In this document: in pieces, positions 1 through 6,059 of the stretch
How positions within the stretch are numbered: position 1 is the stretch's first letter
Layout of the letters: every line of letters begins with the position of its first letter
Assembly (NCBI GenBank): GCA_003511125.1
Contig: DOJV01000044.1
Coordinates: 1 to 9,370 of the forward strand
DNA length: 9,370 nucleotides
Direction: 5' to 3'
Source of the DNA: Candidatus Uhrbacteria bacterium
GTDB taxonomy: Bacteria > Patescibacteriota > Patescibacteriia > UBA9934 > GWF2-40-263
Notes under the pieces: model-generated
Seen by the model: only the letters and a program-made list of their open reading frames with translations
Database searches by the model: none
What the model was told of the DNA's origin: nothing
Translations under genes and position numbers: made by a program

Positions 1-435
1 ACGAAGTCGGTGGTAGTTGACTTTATTTTTAAAAATTTTTTTGGAAATTTTTTTTATTCTTTCGGCTCTTGTCTTTTCGGCAAAAATAAAAATTTTATTT
101 TTAGCCAACGGCTTAAAATATAAAATGTTTTCCACCGTACTTAAAGCTTTGTTGTCGAGAATAAAAGCCCAAGGTATTTTTTGCCCTGTCTCCTTTTGAA
201 CGATTCTAATTTTTTGATCAAACCATTTTTTCATTTCCCTTGCCTCGGTTCGTTTAAACGGTGGAAAACAATCGGTTGCCCCGCCGCTTAGAACCACAGT
301 TCCTGAAGTGTTTGCGAAACGGTCAAATAGAAAATTAAAAATTTGCGTTAAGTAAGTGTGGTAATTTTTGTCATTTAAGATGTTTTTTGGCACACCATAG
401 CCGCAGACTAGGGCAGAGAAAACCTTTTCTTTCAT
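1..435 (-). CDS. DUF218 / YdcF-like protein, 3' end cut by window edge
   Basis: This open frame runs from an ATG at 435 to the left edge without a stop (145 codons visible), so the C-terminus is missing. Three landmarks fit the DUF218 family (YdcF/SanA/ElyC-like): a hydrophobic strand ending in VVLSGG at residues 47-52, a TEA..M..W helix at 63-71, and STVEN at 99-103, which matches the family's T.EN signature. Known members are poorly understood; some affect cell-envelope integrity and E. coli YdcF binds S-adenosylmethionine. No signal peptide or membrane segment is seen in this part, so a cytosolic location is inferred. An AGGA lies 4 nt before the ATG as a weak ribosome site. The gene follows a terminator that ends the acetyltransferase gene upstream, so it either depends on read-through or has a promoter I could not identify. 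Family call fairly sure, function unknown. Confidence 0.72.
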   Translation of the reverse strand, partial: MKEKVFSALVCGYGVPKNILNDKNYHTYLTQIFNFLFDRFANTSGTVVLSGGATDCFPPFKRTEAREMKKWFDQKIRIVQKETGQKIPWAFILDNKALSTVENILYFKPLAKNKIFIFAEKTRAERIKKISKKIFKNKVNYHRLR

Positions 436-448
436 AGTGTCCTAACTA

Positions 449-489
449 TAAATAAAAAAAGAAAATAGGACAACTAGAGTGCTGTCCTA
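449..489 (-). terminator. Intrinsic terminator after the GNAT gene
   Basis: Read on the minus strand, TAGGACA (489-483) pairs with TGTCCTA (472-466), with two more possible inner pairs (G-U, C-G), and is followed at once by TTTTCTTTTTTT. This hairpin plus U-tract starts 18 nt past the GNAT stop. The same heptamer TAGGACA occurs a third time (444-438), overlapping the AGGA ribosome site of the next gene. Confidence 0.75.
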
Positions 490-506
490 AAAGCCGTAGG
501 TCTATA

Positions 507-1109
507 TCAAACAGGTATTTGATCCAGTCGATTATTGATCGGACACCATGTCATTCGCAAGGTTTCGACAAGAGCGATTTCCGGAATCAGTCCACACACA
601 ATGATTCGTTTATCGGAAATCTGTTGTGGAACACCGGCGATGATTTTGGTTGAAACCACGTCTTGGGCGGCGACGACAGTTGCTCCCAAGATGTCGCAGT
701 AGAGATGTTTGATAGCCGGTTGATCGACCGAAGTGCGTACAGCCAGGTTGGTGTATCCTTTCAGTCTGGCCAGAGCCAAGCGCGCGAAAACCAAAGCTCG
801 ACCAACACCTTGAAAACGCAGGTTTTTGTCCACGAACAGTTCGGCCATGTAGATCGTCTGACCGCCTTCTGAGATGTGGGCAGCCACATCGGGTTTGTAT
901 TTCAGATCGTAGGCGATGGCCCCACCGACGATTTGTCCAGCTTCTTCAGCTACCAGAAAGATGTGGTCAGGCCAGGCAAGGACTAATGTGAAATCATCGA
1001 ACACCTCCAGGCTGGTGAATTCTTCGAACCATGGCGGTTCACGAAAGCACTGTCGGTATAGATTGATCAGAGCGGGAAGATCTTGTTGACGAACCGGACG
1101 AATTTGCAT
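507..1109 (-). CDS. GNAT family N-acetyltransferase
   Basis: Predicted 200-residue cytosolic enzyme that moves an acetyl group from acetyl-CoA to an amine; the substrate cannot be told from sequence. The GNAT core is visible: motif A is a strand YMAELFVDKNLR (87-98) followed by the pyrophosphate-binding loop R-F-Q-G-V-G (98-103), matching R/Q-x-x-G-x-G, and motif B is NLAVRTSVDQPAIKHLY with a following LGA (121-143). A tail of about 50 residues follows the core. The ATG at 1109 is supported by GAGGT (1119-1115 on the minus strand), the best Shine-Dalgarno site in the left half of the window. The gene is visibly less AT-rich than both minus-strand neighbours and lacks their poly-A/T runs, which hints at a different origin or selection. 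It is a single-gene unit ending at the terminator at 489-449. Confidence 0.88.
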   Translation of the reverse strand: MQIRPVRQQDLPALINLYRQCFREPPWFEEFTSLEVFDDFTLVLAWPDHIFLVAEEAGQIVGGAIAYDLKYKPDVAAHISEGGQTIYMAELFVDKNLRFQGVGRALVFARLALARLKGYTNLAVRTSVDQPAIKHLYCDILGATVVAAQDVVSTKIIAGVPQQISDKRIIVCGLIPEIALVETLRMTWCPINNRLDQIPV

Positions 1110-1154
1110 GTCGTACCTCGTTTGGACGTTTTTGGAAACATTAGTATTTCCACC

Positions 1155-1182
1155 CTCTGTTGCTTTTGTTAAAGAAACAGAG
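1155..1182 (-). other. Hairpin after the aspartoacylase-like gene, possible weak terminator
   Basis: On the minus strand CTCTGTT (1182-1176) pairs with AACAGAG (1161-1155), and after one mismatch CTTT pairs with AAAG around a 4-nt loop, making an 11-bp interrupted stem just past the stop at 1192. No U-tract follows, so intrinsic termination is uncertain. It lies within the leader of the GNAT gene and could instead act there. Confidence 0.4.
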
Positions 1183-1191
1183 AAGGGAGGA

Positions 1192-1875
1192 CTAATTAGT
1201 TTTTTTCATTTTGTAGCAAACCACACCATCTTTTTGGTAGGAACCTATTAACAAAGGAAAGAATTTTTCCCCATCAATTTCCGTTTCCTCAAATTCTTTC
1301 AATGAAAACGGCGGAGCAGTTTTTAACGAATTGTAAACTTCAAATTTTTGTTGCACGACAGTCTTGTTTTTTTTGTTATCCAGAAAGTCTATTAAAATTT
1401 TTTCTAATTTTTTTTCGGTCTGCGGTTCGTTTTTTGGTCCGCATTCGATTTCTAGTCCACACGGAAAGTACTCACTTAACGGACCGGTAAGTTCAGAGCT
1501 AAAACTTGGCCAATAGACGATGTTTTTTATGTCTAACAAGGCGGCCAACTGCCAATTTTTCAGTTTCGGATTAGTGATAATAATGAAAATGTCCGTTTGT
1601 TTATTGGTTCCATGAAGATCTATGATATATTTATAGTTTTTTGTTTTTTCAAGAATTTCTGCAGCTCGTCGCGAGGCATAAAGTGGTGAGTTTTTGTCAC
1701 CCGGGGCACTGCGATTTAGATTGCCTTCAAATCCACGAGTGTTTTGCTTAAGCGCCGGCTTGTTACCAACAATCCAATCAAAATCTGAACGCTCTTGTGA
1801 TAGTTTTTTCAGTACTTCGACACCAATCGGCTCATCGCCACGGGTTCCGCCAATGAAAAGAAGATTGTTTTTCAT
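1192..1875 (-). CDS. Succinylglutamate desuccinylase / aspartoacylase family protein with altered zinc site
   Basis: A 227-residue protein of the AstE/ASPA branch of M14-type zinc hydrolases. Expected landmarks occur in order: a strand then GGTRGDE (9-15), where the family has GGTHGNE; NLNR (52-55), like the substrate-binding D-L-N-R; DLHGT (86-90), with the second zinc histidine H88; and ECGP (144-147), containing the catalytic glutamate of E-x-G-P. The last 60 or so residues resemble the small C-terminal beta domain. The oddity is R12, codon CGT, exactly where the first zinc histidine should be; E15 and H88 remain. Metal binding may therefore be weakened or changed, and activity is uncertain. 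The natural substrate cannot be named, since family members deacylate N-acylated amino acids. The leader before the ATG is AT-rich with no Shine-Dalgarno site. A strong terminator separates it from the upstream regulator gene, so it is probably transcribed alone. Confidence 0.8.
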   Translation of the reverse strand: MKNNLLFIGGTRGDEPIGVEVLKKLSQERSDFDWIVGNKPALKQNTRGFEGNLNRSAPGDKNSPLYASRRAAEILEKTKNYKYIIDLHGTNKQTDIFIIITNPKLKNWQLAALLDIKNIVYWPSFSSELTGPLSEYFPCGLEIECGPKNEPQTEKKLEKILIDFLDNKKNKTVVQQKFEVYNSLKTAPPFSLKEFEETEIDGEKFFPLLIGSYQKDGVVCYKMKKTN

Positions 1876-1903
1876 AATTCAAAAATTAAATAATTAGAAA
1901 ATT

Positions 1904-1935
1904 TAAAAAACACCTCAGCCTTCCAGCCGAGGTGT
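1904..1935 (-). terminator. Intrinsic terminator of the trpR-like gene
   Basis: On the minus strand ACACCTC (1935-1929) pairs with GAGGTGT (1916-1910), extended by G-U, G-C and C-G around a 6-nt loop. It is followed by TTTTTT running into AT-rich sequence. The hairpin begins 24 nt after the regulator's stop codon. Confidence 0.9.
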
Positions 1936-1958
1936 CTGATTTTAATTAAAAACCAAAA

Positions 1959-2276
1959 CTATCCTTTCCTGGAAGGGGAAGAATAGTGTTGATGCTCTTT
2001 ATTTTGTCTGGCCAAAGCCAGTTTGTAACCTTTCATACCTTTATTTAGCCATTTAGCCACGCGGGCCACGGTGGTTGAACTTAATCCTGTTTCGGCGACG
2101 ATTTCGGTGTAAGGAAGGTTTTTTTCGAGCATTTGCGCGGCTCGCCAGCGGCGGCCGAATTCGATTAGTTCCTGTTCGGTCAAAAGATCGCGAAAAAACC
2201 TGCGGGCTTCCTCGGGGGTTTTAAGGCCCAGGATGACGCCGTAAAGCTCTTTGGTCCACTTGGCTTCTTTAGTCAT
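1959..2276 (-). CDS. YerC/YecD-type TrpR-like transcriptional regulator
   Basis: A 105-residue all-helical protein of the Trp-repressor superfamily, close in length and layout to the YerC/YecD group. The N-terminal helices carry the usual E-E-A-R-R-F-F-R-D-L-L-T-E-Q-E-L region (22-37), and F-G-R-R-W (40-44) leads into the helix-turn-helix EIVAETGLSSTTVARVAKWL (58-77), in which the S-S-T-T-V turn is characteristic. It should bind DNA as a dimer. TrpR itself senses tryptophan, but the ligand and targets of YerC-type proteins are not settled, so no ligand is claimed. The tail after residue 85 is polar and lysine/serine rich. Its own promoter lies directly upstream, with a palindrome over the -35 box that could be an autoregulatory operator. 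The start ATG sits at or next to the predicted transcription start and has no Shine-Dalgarno site, so the mRNA may be leaderless. Confidence 0.9.
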   Translation of the reverse strand: MTKEAKWTKELYGVILGLKTPEEARRFFRDLLTEQELIEFGRRWRAAQMLEKNLPYTEIVAETGLSSTTVARVAKWLNKGMKGYKLALARQNKEHQHYSSPSRKG

Positions 2277-2282
2277 AAAGTG

Positions 2283-2311
2283 AGTTTAGCACAGGGTGTT
2301 ACTTTAGTCAA
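2283..2311 (-). promoter_or_regulatory. Promoter of the trpR-like gene (TTGACT-N17-TAAACT)
   Basis: On the minus strand TTGACT (2311-2306, 5/6 to TTGACA) and TAAACT (2288-2283, 4/6 to TATAAT) are spaced by exactly 17 nt. A start about 7 nt past the -10 box falls on the A of the ATG at 2276, which predicts a leaderless transcript. Confidence 0.68.
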
Positions 2312-2319
2312 GTAAAGTA
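2300..2319. promoter_or_regulatory. Palindrome over the -35 box, candidate operator
   Basis: TACTTTA (2300-2306) and TAAAGTA (2313-2319) form a perfect 7-bp inverted repeat with a 6-nt spacer. It covers the whole -35 hexamer of the trpR-like promoter. A dimeric regulator bound here would block RNA polymerase. Autoregulation by the adjacent TrpR-like protein is an inference from position and symmetry. Confidence 0.5.
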
Positions 2320-2330
2320 GAATTTTTCGC

Positions 2331-4031
2331 CTATTTTCGTTTTTTTAAGGGTTTAGAAAATATAAATTTTTCAGACCAACCTTTTTTAATTTGGTTTATT
2401 TCTTCGAAGAAAGGTGAGTTAATAAAATCAGGAAAAGCTTCCTCGATTATTTTTTTTATTTCTTTTTGATTTTTTTCTCGGGGGTTAAAATCAGGGTGTT
2501 GACTTAGGTATCTTATAAAATAAAGGGTTATTACTTTGGTGTCGTTAATAGATTGTGGATCAAAAAATAACATCATCGTTTCAATTTCCAGGAATTTTTT
2601 ATAAAGACTGGTTAAAAAATTTTTTCCTTCGGGCGAACCGGTTATCTCTAAAAAAACAAAAAGAGTTTCTATCTGCTTTTTTTTATCAGGCATCGTTTTT
2701 AAGAAACCCTCTTTGGTTGATTCCATGTCTTCCGGGGCAATAGTCAAATCCCATGAGGCCCTTTTCATTTTTTCATATTTTTTTTGATATTCTTCTGGCG
2801 AGATAGTAACTAGATGAACAGATTCGATCTGATAAGTTTTTGGGCTATAAATTATTAGTCTGGCTTCATCGCTTGGTTGTTTACTAAAAGCTAAGCAGGC
2901 ATTGGTGTTTTTTGAGCTTGTGATGTTTTGTTCGCCATCAAAAAAGAAATCAGTATCAAACATCTTTTCTATCAAGAAGTGACCCATTACTTTTCGAAGG
3001 TGAACACCGGGTTTTAATATATCGAAAGCTTTTTCTCCTTGTCGTAATTCGCCTAGTGGTACAGCTAAGACACCTTGAGGGGCACCAATCGGCGCGTCAG
3101 GTTGGATTTCCCCTGGGAACATGTTGTAAACTCCCCTCGGTGTTAAAATTGATCCGGGTTTTCTTTGATAAACACCAGCTTTTTTTCCAACCAGTTCGCG
3201 GGTTTTTTTTGTGCTTAATCCGATTCCGGCCTTGTGAGTTTTTTCTCGACCTCCGTATTCGTGAATTTTAACCCCGGCATAACCTCTTTTTTTTGCTTGT
3301 TTTTTTAATCGATCGGCTGTTGCGTTATCAAGACTACGTCCAGCACCGCTTTGTTTTACAAATTCTAACCAGTCGTCATCGTCATCTCTGGTAATAAAAG
3401 TCGTGCCAGTATTTTGCTCACGGGCCATTTCAAAAAGGTCTTTAAAAGTATGTGTTTTTCCAGTGGTTTCATCTAAGACTTTATAATCAGAAGGCTCGGA
3501 AGCGTAATGTAGATTAACACTTCGTCGATTGGGTGTGTCTTGGTTTTTTTTTGGTAGTAATTTAAAAAGATTTTCTAGTTTTTTTGGAGCAATTGCCGAG
3601 CGAACTCCGCCGGGTGCGTCCAAAGCACAAAACGGACAGGCTTTGGAACAGCCAAAAGTTGGTTGGATAAAAAACAAACTGTGAGTTAGTGTTTTTAAAT
3701 CTTGTGGTGACAAACGTGTTTCTAATCCTAACGGTAATTCGCTATCGCCCCATTTTTCTTCGATTTTTCTAGCGGCGATTTCGTCGACTTCTAGTTGAAC
3801 TTTTTTATGCAGCCATTTTTCGTAATAACTAACCATGGCAAGGTTACGCGGATCATCAAAGGCCCTGTCGAGATATTTTCTTCTTTCCTCCGAAGACATT
3901 GATTTTAGCCGATCGACAATTTCGTCTGGTGACAATTCAAAAAGTTCCCGGTCTTTTGCCGCTTTTTTTTCTGGGGCTGTTTTCAGTTCGGTTACTGCGA
4001 CCATTTCGGGGCCGCGCGATTGTCCTTCCAT
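2331..4031 (-). CDS. Atypical radical SAM domain protein, 566 residues
   Basis: The strongest signal is C128-x3-C132-x2-C135 in PTFGCSKACPFCALDAPGG, the [4Fe-4S] cluster motif of radical SAM enzymes, preceded by a hydrophobic strand (SLFFIQP). Two further strands fit the barrel: VNLHYASEPSDY (172-183), where E179 could take the role of the GGE motif, and TTFITRDDDDDWLEF (210-224), with five aspartates in a row. The first 110 residues are charged and helical, and residues from about 405 to 566 form a lysine-rich, largely helical tail that I cannot assign. The middle (about 255-390) does not resemble a standard second half-barrel. No characterised family is recognised, so the reaction is unknown. 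There is no membrane segment. It is the third gene of the probable rlmH operon, 34 nt after the membrane protein gene. The leader has no clear Shine-Dalgarno site; M10 is a possible alternative start. Confidence 0.75.
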   Translation of the reverse strand: MEGQSRGPEMVAVTELKTAPEKKAAKDRELFELSPDEIVDRLKSMSSEERRKYLDRAFDDPRNLAMVSYYEKWLHKKVQLEVDEIAARKIEEKWGDSELPLGLETRLSPQDLKTLTHSLFFIQPTFGCSKACPFCALDAPGGVRSAIAPKKLENLFKLLPKKNQDTPNRRSVNLHYASEPSDYKVLDETTGKTHTFKDLFEMAREQNTGTTFITRDDDDDWLEFVKQSGAGRSLDNATADRLKKQAKKRGYAGVKIHEYGGREKTHKAGIGLSTKKTRELVGKKAGVYQRKPGSILTPRGVYNMFPGEIQPDAPIGAPQGVLAVPLGELRQGEKAFDILKPGVHLRKVMGHFLIEKMFDTDFFFDGEQNITSSKNTNACLAFSKQPSDEARLIIYSPKTYQIESVHLVTISPEEYQKKYEKMKRASWDLTIAPEDMESTKEGFLKTMPDKKKQIETLFVFLEITGSPEGKNFLTSLYKKFLEIETMMLFFDPQSINDTKVITLYFIRYLSQHPDFNPREKNQKEIKKIIEEAFPDFINSPFFEEINQIKKGWSEKFIFSKPLKKRK

Positions 4032-4065
4032 ATTTTTTAATTGTGATAAGTTTTTTACGAACTAG

Positions 4066-4545
4066 TTATTCTTCCAAGAATTTAACCAACTCAATTCGGT
4101 GTAAACCATTTGTGTCAAAACCAGCCTCAATTCCTAAAACACTATTGCAAATTTCTATCGGCCGACTCGAGTTCCAATTTTTATCTTGATCAACTGTTTT
4201 TACGGTCGCCCCATCACCCCACGACGACTGTCCTGATCCAAACCAACGAGGAAAATAAAGCGTGATCGATTTTCCGTTTTCGGTCAGACCGATAAGTTTA
4301 TGTTGATCACATTTTTCGACTTGTAAAAAATACGAAGCATGGTCGCTGGCGCCTAAAAACAGACCGGTTGCGCCAAGACCGTAAAGAATAAGAACCGCCA
4401 CGCCAATCATTATAAATTTCGATCTGTTTCTGAAGCGCCAGAAGTAATAAAAAATCCCAACTATTATTCCGATCAGAATAATTATCGGAACAACGAAAAA
4501 AATCAGGAAAAGAATTATTGGAAACGGAGTGGTTTGTAGTGGCAT
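4066..4545 (-). CDS. Two-pass membrane protein with extracytoplasmic domain, unknown function
   Basis: A 159-residue protein that I do not recognise. Residues 9-36 and 44-66 are strongly hydrophobic and would form two membrane helices. The link between them, WRFRNRSK, is positively charged and so probably cytoplasmic, placing the N-terminus and the C-terminal part (67-159) outside. That domain is polar, with strand-like stretches and two cysteines (C79, C133) that could form a disulfide. The ATG at 4545 has GGAG about 13 nt upstream, which is farther than usual. The gene sits between rlmH (107 nt upstream, a gap holding a small GC-rich hairpin, GTGGC/GCCAC at 4614-4627) and the radical SAM gene (34 nt downstream). 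Co-transcription is likely, but no functional link is evident. Confidence 0.75.
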   Translation of the reverse strand: MPLQTTPFPIILFLIFFVVPIIILIGIIVGIFYYFWRFRNRSKFIMIGVAVLILYGLGATGLFLGASDHASYFLQVEKCDQHKLIGLTENGKSITLYFPRWFGSGQSSWGDGATVKTVDQDKNWNSSRPIEICNSVLGIEAGFDTNGLHRIELVKFLEE

Positions 4546-4652
4546 AAATTTATTTGATTCTCCCTACCTTGTATGCTTTTTTGTTTCTCGTATACGGGGG
4601 ATGGTCGGGGGTGGTGGCTGGTGCCACGAGCAACGGTGAGTGCAGTGGCGGT

Positions 4653-5126
4653 TCAATAATGATAAACTTTTCCTTTTAAAATCGTCATCGCCCGATAAAT
4701 CTGTTCCAATAAAACTACCCGTGCCAAATCATGCGGCATGGTCATGGGCGAAAGGGAGAGAAGAAGGTTAGCTTGTTTTTTGATTTCATCAGAGAGGCCG
4801 AGCGGACCACCGATAACAAAAACGATTTCTCGCGTGCTGTTTTCTGAAATCTTGTCGATCTCGGTCGCGAATTTTTCTGAAGAAAAATTTTTGCCAACAG
4901 CTTCCAGCACAACCATAAACGATCCCTTCGAAATGGTTCGTTGGATTTTTTCAGTTTCGTTTTTTAAAACCTTATCTTTTTCCGCGACCGAGCGAAACGG
5001 GGTTTCGGTAAGTTCGACGAGCTGGATTGCAGCCTCGGATTTAAGTCGCTTCAAATATTCGTCCGAAATTTCCTGGTGCGGGCCGGCCTTTTGTTTGCCG
5101 ATGGTAATTAGTTTTATTTTGTACAT
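4653..5126 (-). CDS. rlmH: 23S rRNA (pseudouridine-1915-N3)-methyltransferase RlmH
   Basis: A 157-residue SPOUT-class methyltransferase; E. coli RlmH is 155 residues. RlmH uses S-adenosylmethionine to methylate N3 of pseudouridine 1915 in helix 69 of 23S rRNA, acting on assembled 70S ribosomes as a dimer. Visible hallmarks are VGKNFSSEKFA (77-87), the cofactor-binding VFVIGGPLG (102-110), and the highly conserved C-terminal block LSLSPMTMPHDLARVVLLEQ-IYRA (124-146) ending in KGKVYHY. The chain ends in the usual Y-H-x form, so it is complete. It is the first gene of a probable three-gene operon. Its leader has an extended -10 promoter and a near-palindrome (GTAAATTTAC core, 5143-5152) but no Shine-Dalgarno site. 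Its predicted target base lies in this same window, at 8718. Stop codon is TGA. Confidence 0.96.
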   Translation of the reverse strand: MYKIKLITIGKQKAGPHQEISDEYLKRLKSEAAIQLVELTETPFRSVAEKDKVLKNETEKIQRTISKGSFMVVLEAVGKNFSSEKFATEIDKISENSTREIVFVIGGPLGLSDEIKKQANLLLSLSPMTMPHDLARVVLLEQIYRAMTILKGKVYHY

Positions 5127-5173
5127 AGGTTGGATAAAAGCTGTAAATTTACGCTTTTTATTAACGTGAGTTT

Positions 5174-5182
5174 ATTCTAACA
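5174..5182 (-). promoter_or_regulatory. Extended -10 promoter for the rlmH operon
   Basis: On the minus strand TGT followed by TAGAAT (5/6 to TATAAT) forms a TGn-extended -10. No good -35 hexamer is found 16-18 nt upstream, as is common with this class. The predicted start is near 5167, giving a leader of about 40 nt. Confidence 0.5.
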
Positions 5183-5202
5183 TATTGCGGTTTGTGATGC
5201 GA

Positions 5203-5242
5203 TGCAACATAGGGACGCAAAATTTGGTGTCCCTATGTTGCA
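5203..5242. repeat. Perfect 14-bp-arm inverted repeat between divergent promoters
   Basis: TGCAACATAGGGAC (5203-5216) is matched exactly by its reverse complement at 5229-5242 around a 12-nt spacer, and the stem can gain a G-U and a C-G pair. Neither strand shows a flanking U-tract, so it is not a standard terminator. It lies between the rlmH and GGDEF promoters, ending 4 nt before the GGDEF -35 box. It could be a REP-like mobile palindrome or a shared operator. Confidence 0.85.
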
Positions 5243-5246
5243 CCCG

Positions 5247-5275
5247 TTGACATGTTTGCCTTTTTCCGTTATTGT
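5247..5275 (+). promoter_or_regulatory. Promoter of the diguanylate cyclase gene (TTGACA-N17-TATTGT)
   Basis: A perfect -35 hexamer TTGACA (5247-5252) and a -10 TATTGT (5270-5275, 4/6) are spaced by 17 nt. Predicted transcription start is about 5282, roughly 39 nt before the chosen ATG. Confidence 0.72.
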
Positions 5276-5320
5276 CACTTACCACGTTCTTTCTATTCCA
5301 CCAACCCCGGAGACTCCGCC

Positions 5321-5965
5321 ATGGCTGACGAAGAAACCATCGCACAACTCCTTGTTTCCAAGACCGAACTCGAACGTCGAATCGCCGAGCTCGAAGCCGA
5401 GAACGTTCGTCTTCGAGAATTTGCCCTGCGCGATCCGCTTACCGGTGCCCATAACCGTCGGGTTTTTGATGAGATGATGGAACGAGAAATGGCATTGGCA
5501 AGACGCAACCTCGGCTATAATCGTGGTCTGTTAATTGTTGATATCGACGATTTCAAACGCATCAACGATTCCTTTGGTCATCCGGTCGGCGACTTTGTGC
5601 TGTGTTTGTTGGTTGATGCGATCAGGGTCTGCGTGCGCACTACTGATTTTGTGTGTCGAATTGGAGGAGATGAATTTGCCATCATCCTCTCGGATCCAAT
5701 TGATATTTGTGGTGTTCTCAAGGTTGGAGATCGGATCGTGAAAGCATTGGTTGCTCGGCCGGTCAAGCTCGATGAGTCAAGAAGACCATACGTCACATTT
5801 TTTGGTGACAGTAGTGCAGTTTTCTCCCTCACCCTTTCCATTGGCGGCTCTATCGCCAAACCAGGCGAATTGTCTGTAGATTTCTTTCGTCGAGTTGATG
5901 ATATCTTGATGGAGCAGGCTAAGCCGGCCAAAAAACCCGGCGCTTCTACCATAGTCTGTGTCTGA
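5321..5965 (+). CDS. Soluble GGDEF diguanylate cyclase with intact active and inhibitory sites
   Basis: Predicted 214-residue cytosolic enzyme that makes cyclic di-GMP from two GTP. An N-terminal coiled coil (about 5-34, ELERRIAELEAENVRLREF) leads directly into the GGDEF domain: DPLTGAHNRR (38-47), the metal-binding DIDDFKRIND (74-83), FGHPVGD (85-91) and the signature RIGGDEF (113-119). R106-T-T-D109, five residues before GGDEF, is the RxxD product-inhibition site, so feedback control should be intact. The C-terminal block is divergent (LMEQAKPAKKPG instead of the usual LYxAKxxGRN). There is no sensor domain or membrane helix; the coiled coil probably drives dimerisation. The ATG at 5321 is chosen over an in-frame ATG at 5250-5252 because the upstream one lies inside the promoter, while 5321 has GGAG (5309-5312) at good spacing. 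Base composition is richer in GC than the minus-strand operon, as in the GNAT gene. Confidence 0.93.
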   Translation: MADEETIAQLLVSKTELERRIAELEAENVRLREFALRDPLTGAHNRRVFDEMMEREMALARRNLGYNRGLLIVDIDDFKRINDSFGHPVGDFVLCLLVDAIRVCVRTTDFVCRIGGDEFAIILSDPIDICGVLKVGDRIVKALVARPVKLDESRRPYVTFFGDSSAVFSLTLSIGGSIAKPGELSVDFFRRVDDILMEQAKPAKKPGASTIVCV

Positions 5966-5980
5966 TCTGGCATCTTCCGT

Positions 5981-6008
5981 CCCATCGTTACTCGGTGGGT
6001 CTTTTTTT
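5981..6008 (+). terminator. Intrinsic terminator after the diguanylate cyclase
   Basis: CCCATCG (5981-5987) pairs with CGGTGGG (5993-5999, one G-U pair) around the loop TTACT, followed by TCTTTTTTT (6000-6008). It separates the cyclase gene from the rRNA promoters. Confidence 0.92.
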
Positions 6009-6027
6009 AGCCAAAATATGGCCTTTT

Positions 6028-6055
6028 TTGCCCCTGTGGATTGTTCGGGTATAAA
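6028..6055 (+). promoter_or_regulatory. Possible upstream rRNA promoter (TTGCCC-N16-TATAAA)
   Basis: TTGCCC (6028-6033, 4/6) and TATAAA (6050-6055, 5/6) are spaced by 16 nt and sit just before the stronger promoter, as in tandem P1/P2 rRNA promoters. It is weaker than the next one and may be chance. Confidence 0.4.
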
Positions 6056-6059
6056 ACCC

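Noticed and set aside
17..199. 60-codon hydrophobic frame on the plus strand
   Set aside because: It is antisense to the DUF218 gene; its phenylalanine- and lysine-rich translation comes from AT-rich codons of the real gene.
4738..5169. 143-codon plus-strand frame opposite rlmH
   Set aside because: RlmH is unmistakable on the other strand, and this frame shows no domain or ribosome site.
5252..5320. In-frame upstream ATG that would extend the GGDEF protein by 23 residues
   Set aside because: This ATG begins inside the TTGACA of a good promoter and would not be in the transcript; the ATG at 5321 has a proper Shine-Dalgarno site.
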